From Paraburkholderia sp. SOS3 (lineage in GTDB: Bacteria > Pseudomonadota > Gammaproteobacteria > Burkholderiales > Burkholderiaceae): a stretch of DNA of 64,000 bases. The stretch is from the NCBI RefSeq assembly GCF_001922345.1, contig NZ_CP018812.1, positions 1,488,001 through 1,552,000 on the forward strand. Reading direction: 5' to 3'. A program made the translations under genes and the position numbers. The notes below the pieces were generated by a model, which did no database searches, was not told the origin of the DNA, and was given only the letters and a program-made list of their open reading frames with translations. Each line of letters opens with the position of its first letter. Within the stretch, counting starts at the first letter, position 1. Shown here one piece after another: positions 26,018 to 34,071 of the stretch.

Positions 26018-27280
26018 TTACGCGGCCCGCGCGAGCGGCAGGCTCGGCGAGTTCGCGTCGTAGCGCACGCCGTCGCGCACGCACAGCACGGGTGTCAGCA
26101 TGCGGTCGGTGACGACCTGCGTGCCCTCGTTGTCTTCGAGCACCCAGCGGCCGCGGCGGTCTTCGAGCACGCTGATGTCGGCCACGCCGCCCGGCTTCAA
26201 CGTGCCGAGCTCGCCTTCCATGCCGATCATGCGCGCCGCGTTCGACGTGACCATCCGCACGACCTGTTCGAGCGGCAATCCGAGCGCGAGCATGCTCGTC
26301 ATCGCGCTGACGAGACTGAATTGCGTGCGGCCGAGGAACGAGTGTTCTTCGTCAGGGTGGCTATCGGGGGTGCCTGCCGGCGCCGGCAGGTGCGTGTTGT
26401 AGCCGTGCATATCGGCGCCGAGCGTGTCGGGCACGACGCCCGCATCGAGCACGATGCGCGCCGTTTTGAAACTGAAGTGCGAGCCGTGGCCGACGTCGAT
26501 TTTCAGACCGCGCGCAATCGCTTCGGGCACGAGCGGATGCAGCTTGCCGTTTTCCTCGACGAAGCCGCCCGGGTGGCGGCTGAACGGGTGCGCGAGGATA
26601 TCGCCGGGCTTCAGCGTTTCGACGACCTGATTGAAGATCGAATCGGGATTGACGGGCAAGCCGCCGCTTTCCGGTTTGGGCCACAGCTGACCGAAATGGA
26701 TATAAACGGGCAGTCGCGCGTCGCGGCCGATCTGCGACGCGATCTTCATGACATCGAGGCCCCAACGCGCGAAGCCGCCGATTTCGGCATGCGCCTTCAC
26801 GCCTTTCACGAGGTCGGTATTCGCGCGTGCGGCTTTCACGGTCGCCGATGCGTCGAGACATTCGGGGCGATAAAGTTCGGGGTAGTAGTGTCCCTCGAGG
26901 CCGCCGACGATATAGGCGGAGATAAACGCGAGCACGCGCGTTTTCGACGGTTCGGCGATAAAGCTGCGAAACCCCGGAATCGTGATGCAGCTGGGGCCGC
27001 CCTGGTCGACGAGCGTCGTGACGCCGGAGCGTACGCCGCACATGTCGGGGTTCAGCCCGAAGCGGCCGGTCACGTACTGATAGACGTGCGCATGCGTGTC
27101 GATGAGGCCCGGCAGCACGAGCCGGTCCTTGCAGTCGATGATTTCGGCAATCGGCGCGGTCGCGGCAAGGTCGGGGCCGATCGCGGCAATGCGCTCGCCT
27201 TCGACGAGGATGTCGAGCGTCGCGTCGAGACCGGCTGCGGGATCGATCACTCGGCCGCCTTTCAGTAGAACCTGGGTCAT
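26018..27280 (-). CDS. Amidohydrolase/deacetylase metallohydrolase
   Basis: TIM-barrel metallohydrolase of 420 aa in the dihydroorotase/deacetylase group. The metal-site start is DTHAH (His63, His65), with later VKAHAEIGG, DVGHGSHFS and LGADMHGYN stretches, and the beta-sandwich ends are PAAGLDATLDILVEG and PGGVADISVL. Enzymes of this group open cyclic amides or remove acyl groups. It is the first gene of the catabolic run, 62 bp ahead of the hydroxylase, and is divergent from MarR 2. Ring opening of the hydroxylated product is inferred. Start ATG 27280 begins the usual MTQVLLKGGRVIDP. Confidence 0.87.
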   Translation of the reverse strand: MTQVLLKGGRVIDPAAGLDATLDILVEGERIAAIGPDLAATAPIAEIIDCKDRLVLPGLIDTHAHVYQYVTGRFGLNPDMCGVRSGVTTLVDQGGPSCITIPGFRSFIAEPSKTRVLAFISAYIVGGLEGHYYPELYRPECLDASATVKAARANTDLVKGVKAHAEIGGFARWGLDVMKIASQIGRDARLPVYIHFGQLWPKPESGGLPVNPDSIFNQVVETLKPGDILAHPFSRHPGGFVEENGKLHPLVPEAIARGLKIDVGHGSHFSFKTARIVLDAGVVPDTLGADMHGYNTHLPAPAGTPDSHPDEEHSFLGRTQFSLVSAMTSMLALGLPLEQVVRMVTSNAARMIGMEGELGTLKPGGVADISVLEDRRGRWVLEDNEGTQVVTDRMLTPVLCVRDGVRYDANSPSLPLARAA

Positions 27281-27314
27281 AGCGGATATCGGGCTGGTTG
27301 GCTGTGGGAAATGC

Positions 27315-27324
27315 GTGGTGTACC
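27315..27324. promoter_or_regulatory. GTGGTGTACC element, copy 1
   Basis: The decamer lies 35 bp upstream of the amidohydrolase start on its promoter side, and an identical copy occurs at 27514-27523. Its GGTGTACC core is a near-palindrome, as expected for a MarR half-site pair. Binding is inferred. Confidence 0.4.
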
Positions 27325-27513
27325 GCAAATACCATGCCGGTTTTCAATGCGGGCGGGCAAAGCGCGTGAGGAGGCGCGACCTCATGCGGCGCGTGAGGGT
27401 CCGCACGGCATTTGCATGGACAGGCGGCGGCGCACGTGCGTGCCCGCCGTCGACGCCTTGGTGGTGCGGCCGCGCACCGGATCAAGGCGTCGCGCATGGT
27501 TATGGTGAATTGT

Positions 27514-27523
27514 GTGGTGTACC
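27514..27523. promoter_or_regulatory. GTGGTGTACC element, copy 2
   Basis: Identical to the copy at 27315-27324. It lies just upstream of the putative MarR 2 promoter at 27531-27559, a position consistent with autoregulation. Confidence 0.4.
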
Positions 27524-27530
27524 TCGATTA

Positions 27531-27559
27531 TTTATTCGCGCGCGCCGATTCGCTAGAAT
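27531..27559 (+). promoter_or_regulatory. Candidate sigma-70 promoter of MarR 2
   Basis: A good -10 box TAGAAT (27554-27559) lies 17 bp after a weak -35 TTTATT (27531-27536). The transcript would have a leader of about 150 nt containing the tandem repeats. Confidence 0.35.
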
Positions 27560-27611
27560 GCAGCGCATCCGGTGTTGCGGCGTGCGCGCGAGCGAGCGCA
27601 TTTGCCGGCCG

Positions 27612-27683
27612 CTTAGTGAGCCTCTTAGTCAGCCTCTTAGTCAGCCTCTTAGTCAGCCTCTTAGTCAGCCCCTTAGTCAGCCT
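27612..27683. repeat. 12-bp tandem repeat array, six copies
   Basis: Six consecutive units of CTTAGTCAGCCT, with single changes in units 1 and 5, followed by two degenerate GTTTGCC-type units. The array ends 34 bp before the MarR 2 start. A 12-bp period keeps frame, so in the open MarR frame it would read repeated LVSL. Copy number may vary between strains and change leader length. Confidence 0.85.
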
Positions 27684-27717
27684 GTTTGCCAGCTTGTTTG
27701 CCCAGGACCAAAGACCC

Positions 27718-28245
27718 ATGTCGACTACGATCAACGATGAAACCGCCGCAAGTTCGGTTAGCGAAGCGTTGCGCGCATGGCAGGCGCGTTCGCCGCTGTT
27801 CAGCCGGCCCGGCTTCCTGATTCGCCGCATGCATCAGATTCACGGTTTTCTGTTTGCCGAGGAAACGGCGGAATTCGATGTCACGCCCGTGCAGTACAGC
27901 CTGCTGACGGCGCTCGACGCGCTCGGCGAGATCGATCAGAACTCGCTAGCGATTGAAATCGGCCTCGAGCGTTCGAGCGTGGCCGAGGTGATGCCGCGTC
28001 TCGAAGGGCGTGGGCTGATCGAGCGGCGTCAGGCCGACTACGACCGGCGTGTGAAGCTCGTCAAGCTGACGCGGCAGGGCAAGCGCCTCGTCGCGAAGAT
28101 GGCGCCCGCGGTGCAGCGTGCGCACGACCGCACGATCGAGCATCTGCCGCCCGACGAGCGCGATCTGTTCATGCTGCAACTGATCCGGCTCGTCGAGGCG
28201 AACAACGAGAACAGCGTGGTGCCGTTCCGCTTGCCGCAGGATTGA
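27718..28245 (+). CDS. MarR-family regulator 2
   Basis: Winged-helix regulator of 175 aa, paralogue of the MarR at 17774. Blocks are RPGFLIRRMHQIHGFLF, DVTPVQYSLLTALDALG, the recognition helix region EIGLERSSVAEVMPRL and the wing DYDRRVKLVKLT. It is divergent from the catabolic operon that starts at 27280 and is its likely regulator. The ATG at 27718 begins MSTTINDE; the frame is open farther upstream through a tandem repeat, but no ribosome site supports a longer product. Confidence 0.88.
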   Translation: MSTTINDETAASSVSEALRAWQARSPLFSRPGFLIRRMHQIHGFLFAEETAEFDVTPVQYSLLTALDALGEIDQNSLAIEIGLERSSVAEVMPRLEGRGLIERRQADYDRRVKLVKLTRQGKRLVAKMAPAVQRAHDRTIEHLPPDERDLFMLQLIRLVEANNENSVVPFRLPQD

Positions 28246-28255
28246 TCGCGAAAGC

Positions 28256-28283
28256 GACTGCGTGGCTCACCGGCCACGCAGTC
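28256..28283. terminator. Bidirectional hairpin between MarR 2 and DUF1989
   Basis: Perfect 11-bp arms GACTGCGTGGC and GCCACGCAGTC enclose a 6-nt loop in the 57-bp convergent gap. There is no T-tract, so termination is inferred from stem strength and position. Confidence 0.55.
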
Positions 28284-28302
28284 ACGCGGCTGCATGCCGA
28301 GA

Positions 28303-29016
28303 CTATGCAAGCACCGTGAATTCCACTTCCACCGGATGCAGCGCGTTGATCGGCACGATGTCTTGCGGGCATGCGGAAAATACGAACACGCAATCCATCG
28401 CGGCCTTGATGTCGACGTAGTCGCCGGCCTTCGATACAGGGGGCAGCCACTCGATCGAATAGTCGGGCTTCACCGGAATGTTCATCCACAGGTTGAACGG
28501 CTGCGGCACTTCGCGTGCACGCAGGCCGATTGCCTTGAGCGCGAGCCGCATGTTGTCCGCGCAATTGTCGTGATAGCCGGTTACGCCCAGGTTCCGGTAG
28601 CGGTACAGGTCGCAGGCGGCGATCAGCGTGTCGTGCACGCCCGGCGACGTGTCGGCGATCAGTTCGGCGATCGGGCGGCGCTGGTTCGTCACGAGCGGGT
28701 CGCCTGCTTGCGGAATCACCTTGTCGATAAAGGCGCGCGTATGCTCGAACGACAGAAACTCGTTCAGATGCGCGGCGTTGAAAATCCATGTATCGCAGAC
28801 CTGCGTGCCGTGCGTGTTTGTCACGCGTATCGTTTGGCCCGCTTTCACGCGCACGGCGCGGCCGCAGCGCGCCGGAACCGTGTAGGTGCGGCCGGGCTCG
28901 GGCGTGCCGTCGGCGGAAATCGGCTCGTGCAAGGTCGCGTTTTCGCCGAGTGCGCTGCCGTTGTCGTCGTGCGTGTGCGCGTGGCTTTCGGTGGCGGCGA
29001 GGGTGGCTGTGGTCAT
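28303..29016 (-). CDS. DUF1989 (urea carboxylase-associated) protein
   Basis: The 237-aa product belongs to the DUF1989 family found beside urea carboxylase and allophanate hydrolase genes. After a His/Asp-rich N-terminus it shows VRVKAGQTIRVTNTHGTQVCDTWIF, SFEHTRAFIDKVIP, DNCADNMRLAL and VFVFSACPQDIVPIN. Some relatives are carboxyguanidine deiminase subunits in guanidine use. Start ATG 29016 follows AAGGA. It lies 90 bp after the M20 hydrolase on the same strand and probably shares its mRNA. Its exact reaction here is unknown. Confidence 0.85.
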   Translation of the reverse strand: MTTATLAATESHAHTHDDNGSALGENATLHEPISADGTPEPGRTYTVPARCGRAVRVKAGQTIRVTNTHGTQVCDTWIFNAAHLNEFLSFEHTRAFIDKVIPQAGDPLVTNQRRPIAELIADTSPGVHDTLIAACDLYRYRNLGVTGYHDNCADNMRLALKAIGLRAREVPQPFNLWMNIPVKPDYSIEWLPPVSKAGDYVDIKAAMDCVFVFSACPQDIVPINALHPVEVEFTVLA

Positions 29017-29106
29017 TACTGGTTCCTTTTGTACGGGTGGTGTCGGGTTCCGGAAGGCCCGCGTCGAGCTTCGGGGTCGGGTCGTCACGGTGTTCCGGGT
29101 CTTCAG

Positions 29107-30375
29107 TCAGGGCGCTTCGTTGCAAAGCTCGACGAGGCAGTGCGCGAGGGCACGCGTGCCGAGCACGAGATGTTCGTCGGCGGTGGCTTCGAGCGGGTTA
29201 TGGCTGATGCCGGCGCGGCTCGGCACGAAGATCATCGCGGTTGCGCAGTGCTTCGCGAGATGCAGCGCGTCATGAAACGCGCCGGAGACGATCGGTTGCG
29301 AGCGCACGCCCAATGCATCGCAGGCCGCCCGCACACGCGCGATGGCGGAGTCGGCGAAATGCACGGGCGCGTGCTCGAATAGCGGTTCGAGATGCACGTC
29401 GGCGCCGTGTTGCGCCATGCAATCGGCGAGCGCCGCGTCGAAGCGTGCGAGCACCGCAGGCTCGGGATGCCGGAAGTCGACGGTGAAGGTGACTGCCGAC
29501 GGAATCGTATTGATCGAGTTCGGTTCGATGTGCCAGCTGCCGAACGTGATGCGTGCCGCTTCTCCGCCGAGTTCGAGCGCGAACGCTTCGATTGCGCCGC
29601 GCACGCGCACCGCGAGCGTCATCGCGTCGCGGCGCACCTGCATCGGCGTCGTGCCCGCGTGCGCGGCCGCGCCGCTGCAACGGACCGAATGCCAGCGCAC
29701 GCCTTGAATACCGGTCACGACGCCAAGCGGCGTGGCGGCCAGTTCGAGCAATGGTCCCTGTTCGATATGCAGTTCGATAAAGGCATGGACGGGAGCCAGG
29801 GTACGCGTTGCGAGCGCGGGAAATTCGCTGCGATGCGCATCGAGCGTCGCGCCGAACGTGACGCCGGCCGCATCGCTGACCTTCCGGTAACCGTCGAGCC
29901 GCGACGGGTCGACGAACGTGCTCGAGCCCATCGCGCCAGGCTGAAAGCGCGAGCCTTCCTCGTTGGTCCAGATTGCGACTTCGAGCGGACGGCGCGTGCG
30001 GATTTTCGCATCGGCAAGCGCGGCGAGGCATTCGAATCCGGCCAGCACGCCGTACGCGCCGTCGAGCCGGCCGCCGGTCGGCTGCGTGTCGATATGGCTG
30101 CCGGTCATGACCGGCGGCAGGTCTTCATCGCCGGCGCGGCGGAAAAAGAGATTCGCGCACGCGTCGGTCGAGACCGTGCAGCCAAGCGCCTCTGCGCGTT
30201 CGATAAGGCCGCGCCGTGCGCTGAATTCGAGTGCCGACAGCGCGGGGCGATCGACGCCGCCGTCGCCGCGCGCGCCGATCGTTGCGAGCGCATCGATTGC
30301 GTCGATCAGGCGGGTGGCGTCGACATGCTGGGCTGCGCGTAGTGCGCCTGTCGTGTCGTGGGAGAGTGGGGTCAT
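29107..30375 (-). CDS. M20 Zn hydrolase (allantoate amidohydrolase / N-carbamoyl-amino-acid hydrolase)
   Basis: Dinuclear metal amidohydrolase of 422 aa that releases ammonia/carbamate from carbamoyl amino acids or ureides. Metal-site motifs are GSHIDTQPTGGRLDGAYG, TNEEGSRF, HIEQGP and GAFHDALHLA. A dimerisation domain (SGAAAHAGTTPM) is inserted as usual. Allantoate amidohydrolase and carbamoylase cannot be separated by eye. With DUF1989 downstream and the DUF1116/AtzE genes close by, a ureide-degrading role fits. The start ATG 30375 (MTPLSHDT) has only a weak ribosome site. Confidence 0.88.
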   Translation of the reverse strand: MTPLSHDTTGALRAAQHVDATRLIDAIDALATIGARGDGGVDRPALSALEFSARRGLIERAEALGCTVSTDACANLFFRRAGDEDLPPVMTGSHIDTQPTGGRLDGAYGVLAGFECLAALADAKIRTRRPLEVAIWTNEEGSRFQPGAMGSSTFVDPSRLDGYRKVSDAAGVTFGATLDAHRSEFPALATRTLAPVHAFIELHIEQGPLLELAATPLGVVTGIQGVRWHSVRCSGAAAHAGTTPMQVRRDAMTLAVRVRGAIEAFALELGGEAARITFGSWHIEPNSINTIPSAVTFTVDFRHPEPAVLARFDAALADCMAQHGADVHLEPLFEHAPVHFADSAIARVRAACDALGVRSQPIVSGAFHDALHLAKHCATAMIFVPSRAGISHNPLEATADEHLVLGTRALAHCLVELCNEAP

Positions 30376-30601
30376 GTCGTTTGCGTGTCCGTGCGCCGCA
30401 GGCGCGTCGCCTGGCTGATGCGATGCCAGTTCGAGAATAGTGAAAGCGTGCGATCGTTGTGTACGACGCGCACGAGGCGATGCTTTAAGCATGATGTATG
30501 CCGGAATGCGTGCCCGCGTCAGCGACGGCCCCGTTATTTTTCGTCTAAGCTGAACCGCGATGTCGAATATTGCCGATCCGACCATCATGGAGAGCGTCGA
30601 A

Positions 30602-31243
30602 ATGACGAACACGAAGCGCCGGCGTGTCAGCGCCGCTATCGCCGCCGGCGGGATCACGGGCGGCTTGCTGCCGGCCGCGTTGAGTCACGCGGCGAGCGGC
30701 GCATCGGCGGGCGGATCCTCGTCGACGCACCCCGTGCAGCCTGAAACCCTGAGCTTCGAGCCCAACGGCTGGATTCCGAATAACCAGCGCTTGCCGGTAC
30801 TCGTCTATCGCGCGGCCGTGCCGATTTCGGGCAGCGACCCTGCTGCATCGTTCGAGCAGGCGTTCGCGCGTAACGGCTGGCCGCCGCAATGGCGCAATGG
30901 CATTTACAGCTTCCACCATTTTCATCCGTCGACGCACGAGGTGCTCGGTTTCGCGGGCGGCAGCGCGCGGCTCGTGCTCGGCGGACCCGAGCCGATCGGG
31001 CGCGAGGTGCGGGTGAATGCCGGCGACGTCGTGGTGCTGCCGGCCGGCACCGGTCATTGCAAGCTCGAGGCAAGCGCGGATTTTCTGGTGGTCGGCGCGT
31101 ATCCGCCCGATGAGGATATCGGTATCAGCCGTGTCGGTTTATCCGCGGCGCAGCTACAGGCGATGCGGCAGGTGGTGTTTCCGCAATCGGACCCGTTGAC
31201 GGGGCGCGACGGGCCGTTGGCGAAGCTGTGGCGGACTGCTTGA
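30602..31243 (+). CDS. Cupin protein with export signal
   Basis: The 213-aa product begins [17 protein letters not shown] with a twin-basic, Tat-like signal ending near ALSHAAS, followed by a cupin domain ([32 protein letters not shown]). The His-x-x-His, Glu and later His provide a metal site. I chose ATG 30602 because GGAGAG lies 8 nt upstream; the ATG at 30560 would put 14 non-signal residues in front. It is divergent from the M20 gene. Substrate unknown. Confidence 0.8.
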   Translation: MTNTKRRRVSAAIAAGGITGGLLPAALSHAASGASAGGSSSTHPVQPETLSFEPNGWIPNNQRLPVLVYRAAVPISGSDPAASFEQAFARNGWPPQWRNGIYSFHHFHPSTHEVLGFAGGSARLVLGGPEPIGREVRVNAGDVVVLPAGTGHCKLEASADFLVVGAYPPDEDIGISRVGLSAAQLQAMRQVVFPQSDPLTGRDGPLAKLWRTA

Positions 31244-31260
31244 GGCAAATACCTGGCGCG

Positions 31261-32262
31261 TCAGCCTTCCGTATGAAATTCGGGCAGCACGTACTGCGCG
31301 AGTTCTTCGATCACTTCGCGCGGCGCTCGCGGCGACGACGGCAGATTCAGCGAAACATGATGCGTGCCATGCTCGCGCATCGCGCGCAGTAACGCGGCGA
31401 GCGCATGCCGCCCGGCGCGATAACCAAGCGCGAGCGGCGTCGCGGGCTCGTCGGCAGCGTCGCTGAGTTCGAGCCGCAGCGCTGCGCCGAATGCGCGGAA
31501 TTGGCCTGGCGCCGATCGTTCGACGGCGGCGCGCCACATGCTGTGCCGCGCCTGCTGCGCGTCGGGCTCGCGATGGTAGGTCATCCAGCCGATCGAATGA
31601 CGCGCGATCCAGTCGACGCTTTGCCCGCCCGACCCGACCGCAAGCAGCGGCACAGGCTGCGGCGCTTGCGGCAGTAGCGTGAAGGCGGGCGCGCCATCGG
31701 GCGCTGCGTCGGGAATCACGCGCGCGGCCGGCCCGACCGCGGCTGCTACCGTTTCCCAATGCCGCCGATACAGTTCGCGGCGCGCGTCGCCGTTTGCGCC
31801 GAATGCCGCATATTCAGGCGGCCGGTCGCCGGAGCCGAGGCCCAGAATAAAGCGGCCGCGCGACAGGTTCTGCACCGAGATCGCGCCTTTCGCGATATGC
31901 AGCGGATGGCGTAGTGTCAGCACGATCGCGCCGCTGACGAGCGCGATGCGTGCCGTGTTCGATGCGAGCGCACCGAGCAGAACCCACGGGTCCAGATGTC
32001 CGACCGGGTCCGGATAGTCGGCGCTGTTAAGCGGTACGTCGCGGACCCACAAGGCGCGATACCCGAGCGCGTCCGCGCGTTGCGCGAGTGCGATCTGTTC
32101 GTTGAAGTCCGCGACGATCTGCCCGGCCGGCAGCAGCGGCAACGTCAAGCCGATCGACAGATGGCCCGCGCGAAATACGCGCCGTTCAACCGGTTCGTTC
32201 GACGCGCTGTTTGCGCGGGTGTCGGCAAGGCGGTCGGCGGGGCCGTCAGCGTGAGCAGGCAT
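31261..32262 (-). CDS. LLM-class flavin oxidoreductase
   Basis: Luciferase-like TIM-barrel protein of 333 aa that uses F420 or, more likely in this group, FMN. Typical blocks are ALAQRADALGYRALWVRDVP, GHLDPWVLLGALASNT, LSRGRFILGLGSGDRPPEY and VPLLAVGSGGQSVDW. A hydrophilic N-terminal extension of about 30 residues precedes the domain. It is the last of a same-strand set (TetR, SDR, NAD(P)-binding protein, LLM) and may act with those redox enzymes. Its stop lies 16 bp from the convergent cupin stop. Confidence 0.85.
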   Translation of the reverse strand: MPAHADGPADRLADTRANSASNEPVERRVFRAGHLSIGLTLPLLPAGQIVADFNEQIALAQRADALGYRALWVRDVPLNSADYPDPVGHLDPWVLLGALASNTARIALVSGAIVLTLRHPLHIAKGAISVQNLSRGRFILGLGSGDRPPEYAAFGANGDARRELYRRHWETVAAAVGPAARVIPDAAPDGAPAFTLLPQAPQPVPLLAVGSGGQSVDWIARHSIGWMTYHREPDAQQARHSMWRAAVERSAPGQFRAFGAALRLELSDAADEPATPLALGYRAGRHALAALLRAMREHGTHHVSLNLPSSPRAPREVIEELAQYVLPEFHTEG

Positions 32263-32368
32263 CGGATGCTTTCGATCGGGGCAGGGCGGGACAGACGTGC
32301 TCGATGTGCATCGATGTTATCACCGCGCCTCGTTGCGCGAAGAAGACACGTTGCCGCCGGCCGCCCCG

Positions 32369-33058
32369 CTAGGCGACCACTGCCCCGATTTTATGCCGGC
32401 TCAGCTCGCGAATATCGCGTGTTTCGAGCACCGGTTGCGCCGCGCCCTCGCGCGCAAGCGTGAGCATCGCGAGACCGATGTCCTGCGTCGACAGCACGAG
32501 GCTCGGCAGTAGCATGCGCAACGGTGTGAGCAGCGGCGCGAGCAACGCATAGAGCGCGCGATAAATGCGTGTCTTCGAGCGAGTCCCGTGCAAAGGCTGA
32601 ATGACGCCGGGGCGCATCAGATAGACGGCCTTGAACGGCAATCGCTGCAGTGCATTTTCAGTGCGGCCCTTGACGCGCGCCCACATCGTGCGGCCTTGCT
32701 CGGTGCTGTCGGTGCTCGCGCCCGAGACGAACACGAAGGTCATGCGTGGATTCAGGCGCGCGAGCGTTCGTGCGGCGGCCATCGTGAAGTCGTGCGTGAT
32801 GCGCGTATAGTCCGCTTCGCTCATTCCCAGCGACGATGTGCCAAGACAAAAGAAGCACGCATCGAAGCCGCACAGCGATCCCTCGATCGAACGGAAGTCG
32901 GTGAAGTCGCGATGGACGAGATCGTAGAGCCGCGGATCGAGCTGGCCGGTCGGCGTGCGGCCGACGGTCTGCACATATTGCACGTCGGGTGCGCGCAGGC
33001 ATTCGCGCAACACGCCCTGGCCGACCATGCCGGTCGCACCGAATATCAGGATTCTCAT
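32369..33058 (-). CDS. NAD(P)-binding atypical SDR-like protein
   Basis: Rossmann protein of 229 aa with the dinucleotide motif FGATGMVGQGVLREC at the N-terminus. Later blocks are FFCLGTSSLGMSEADYTRITHDF and VFVSGASTDSTEQGRTMWARVKGRTE, with the Tyr-Lys pair replaced as in the YbjT/HTATIP2-like atypical branch. The start at 33058 is strongly supported by AAGGAGG. It is probably cotranscribed with the SDR gene 75 bp upstream. Confidence 0.83.
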   Translation of the reverse strand: MRILIFGATGMVGQGVLRECLRAPDVQYVQTVGRTPTGQLDPRLYDLVHRDFTDFRSIEGSLCGFDACFFCLGTSSLGMSEADYTRITHDFTMAAARTLARLNPRMTFVFVSGASTDSTEQGRTMWARVKGRTENALQRLPFKAVYLMRPGVIQPLHGTRSKTRIYRALYALLAPLLTPLRMLLPSLVLSTQDIGLAMLTLAREGAAQPVLETRDIRELSRHKIGAVVA

Positions 33059-33133
33059 GGCGGGCCTCCTTCGGCCTCGTGACACGACAGTTCAATAGCG
33101 GTGGAACAAAAGCGGTCGAACCGTGGAAAGCAT

Positions 33134-34015
33134 TTACGCGAGCGCCGGCAACGCCGGTTCCGGGCCGCTCGTCGCAAAGTCCGTCGATGCGCTGACTTCG
33201 CGCCAGCGCATTGCATATTCCGCGCGGGTGTTTTCGGCTGCGCCGCAGTAGTGCAGCGCATCGCTGCCTAACAGCAGATGCGGCGGCAAATGATCGTGAT
33301 ACGCAAGCCGCAGGATCAGCTGCGCGACTTTCGCCGGGTCGCTCGCCTCGTTGCCGACATGATCGCGCAGCAGCTCGAGCAGCCTGCCTACCGACGGTTC
33401 GTATTCGGCAAATAGCGGAGGAATCGCACGGCCTGCCTCGTGGCTCCACTCGGTTTTCATGCCGCCGGGTTCGAGCGCGGTGACATGCACGTTAAACGGC
33501 GCGAGCTCCTGACTGATCACCTCCGTGAAACCGCCGACTGCCCACTTCGCCGCCTGATACGCGGAAAGGCCCGCCGCGCTCGTGCGTCCGCCTACCGACG
33601 AGATCTGGAAAATGTGGCCTGCGCGTTGCCGCCGCAGCACCGGCAACGCCGCGCGCGTCACGTTGACGACGCCGTAGAAGTTCGTGTCGATCTGCGCGCG
33701 AAAGTCCGCGGCCGGCGTTTGTTCGAATGGCGCGATATGACCGAAGCCCGCGTTATTGACGAGCACGTCGAGACGTCCGAACGCGTCGAGTGCGGTCTGC
33801 ACCGCTTGCGCGGCGGCTAACGCATCGGTGACGTCGAGCGCCGCCGCGCGCATCTGTGTTCCGTAGCGGTCGGCCAGATCGGCGAGCGTGCGGGGATCGC
33901 GTGCGGTCGCCACGACGTATTCGCCCGCTGCGAGGGCGGTTTGCGCGATTGCGCGGCCAAGGCCGCGCGCGCTTCCGGTGATCAGCCAGACCTTGGGCCG
34001 GGTTTCAGTAGACAT
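33134..34015 (-). CDS. Short-chain dehydrogenase/reductase
   Basis: Classical SDR of 293 aa. The NAD(P) motif is ITGSARGLGRAIAQ, followed by NNAGFGHIAPFEQ; the active site is ISSVGGRTSAAGLSAYQAAKWA with Ser, Tyr and Lys in place. A C-terminal extension of about 30 residues is present. ATG 34015 follows AAGGAGG at slightly long spacing. It is 56 bp downstream of the TetR gene, with a possible TetR operator in the gap. Confidence 0.88.
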   Translation of the reverse strand: MSTETRPKVWLITGSARGLGRAIAQTALAAGEYVVATARDPRTLADLADRYGTQMRAAALDVTDALAAAQAVQTALDAFGRLDVLVNNAGFGHIAPFEQTPAADFRAQIDTNFYGVVNVTRAALPVLRRQRAGHIFQISSVGGRTSAAGLSAYQAAKWAVGGFTEVISQELAPFNVHVTALEPGGMKTEWSHEAGRAIPPLFAEYEPSVGRLLELLRDHVGNEASDPAKVAQLILRLAYHDHLPPHLLLGSDALHYCGAAENTRAEYAMRWREVSASTDFATSGPEPALPALA

Positions 34016-34034
34016 CGTGGTTTCAACCTCCTTA

Positions 34035-34048
34035 TGAATGTGTACTCA
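34035..34048. promoter_or_regulatory. TetR operator candidate, SDR side
   Basis: TGAATGTGTACTCA lies between the TetR and SDR genes and matches 11 of 14 positions with TGAGTGTGGGCTCA upstream of TetR. Both have TGAR...CTCA arms. Confidence 0.5.
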
Positions 34049-34071
34049 CTCAATTAAAGTGGTAAAAAAAT

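Larger units (their letters stand above)
27281..27717. other. Divergent promoter region, catabolic operon / MarR 2
   Basis: This 437-bp region has a repeated GTGGTGTACC element, a possible sigma-70 promoter for MarR 2 and a 12-bp tandem repeat array next to the MarR start. No extra gene is convincing, although the MarR frame stays open through the repeats. Confidence 0.5.

Noticed and set aside
27528..27830. 100-aa minus-strand protein made of LTKR repeats
   Set aside because: It is the complement of the 12-bp DNA repeat and overlaps the MarR coding region; no ribosome site.
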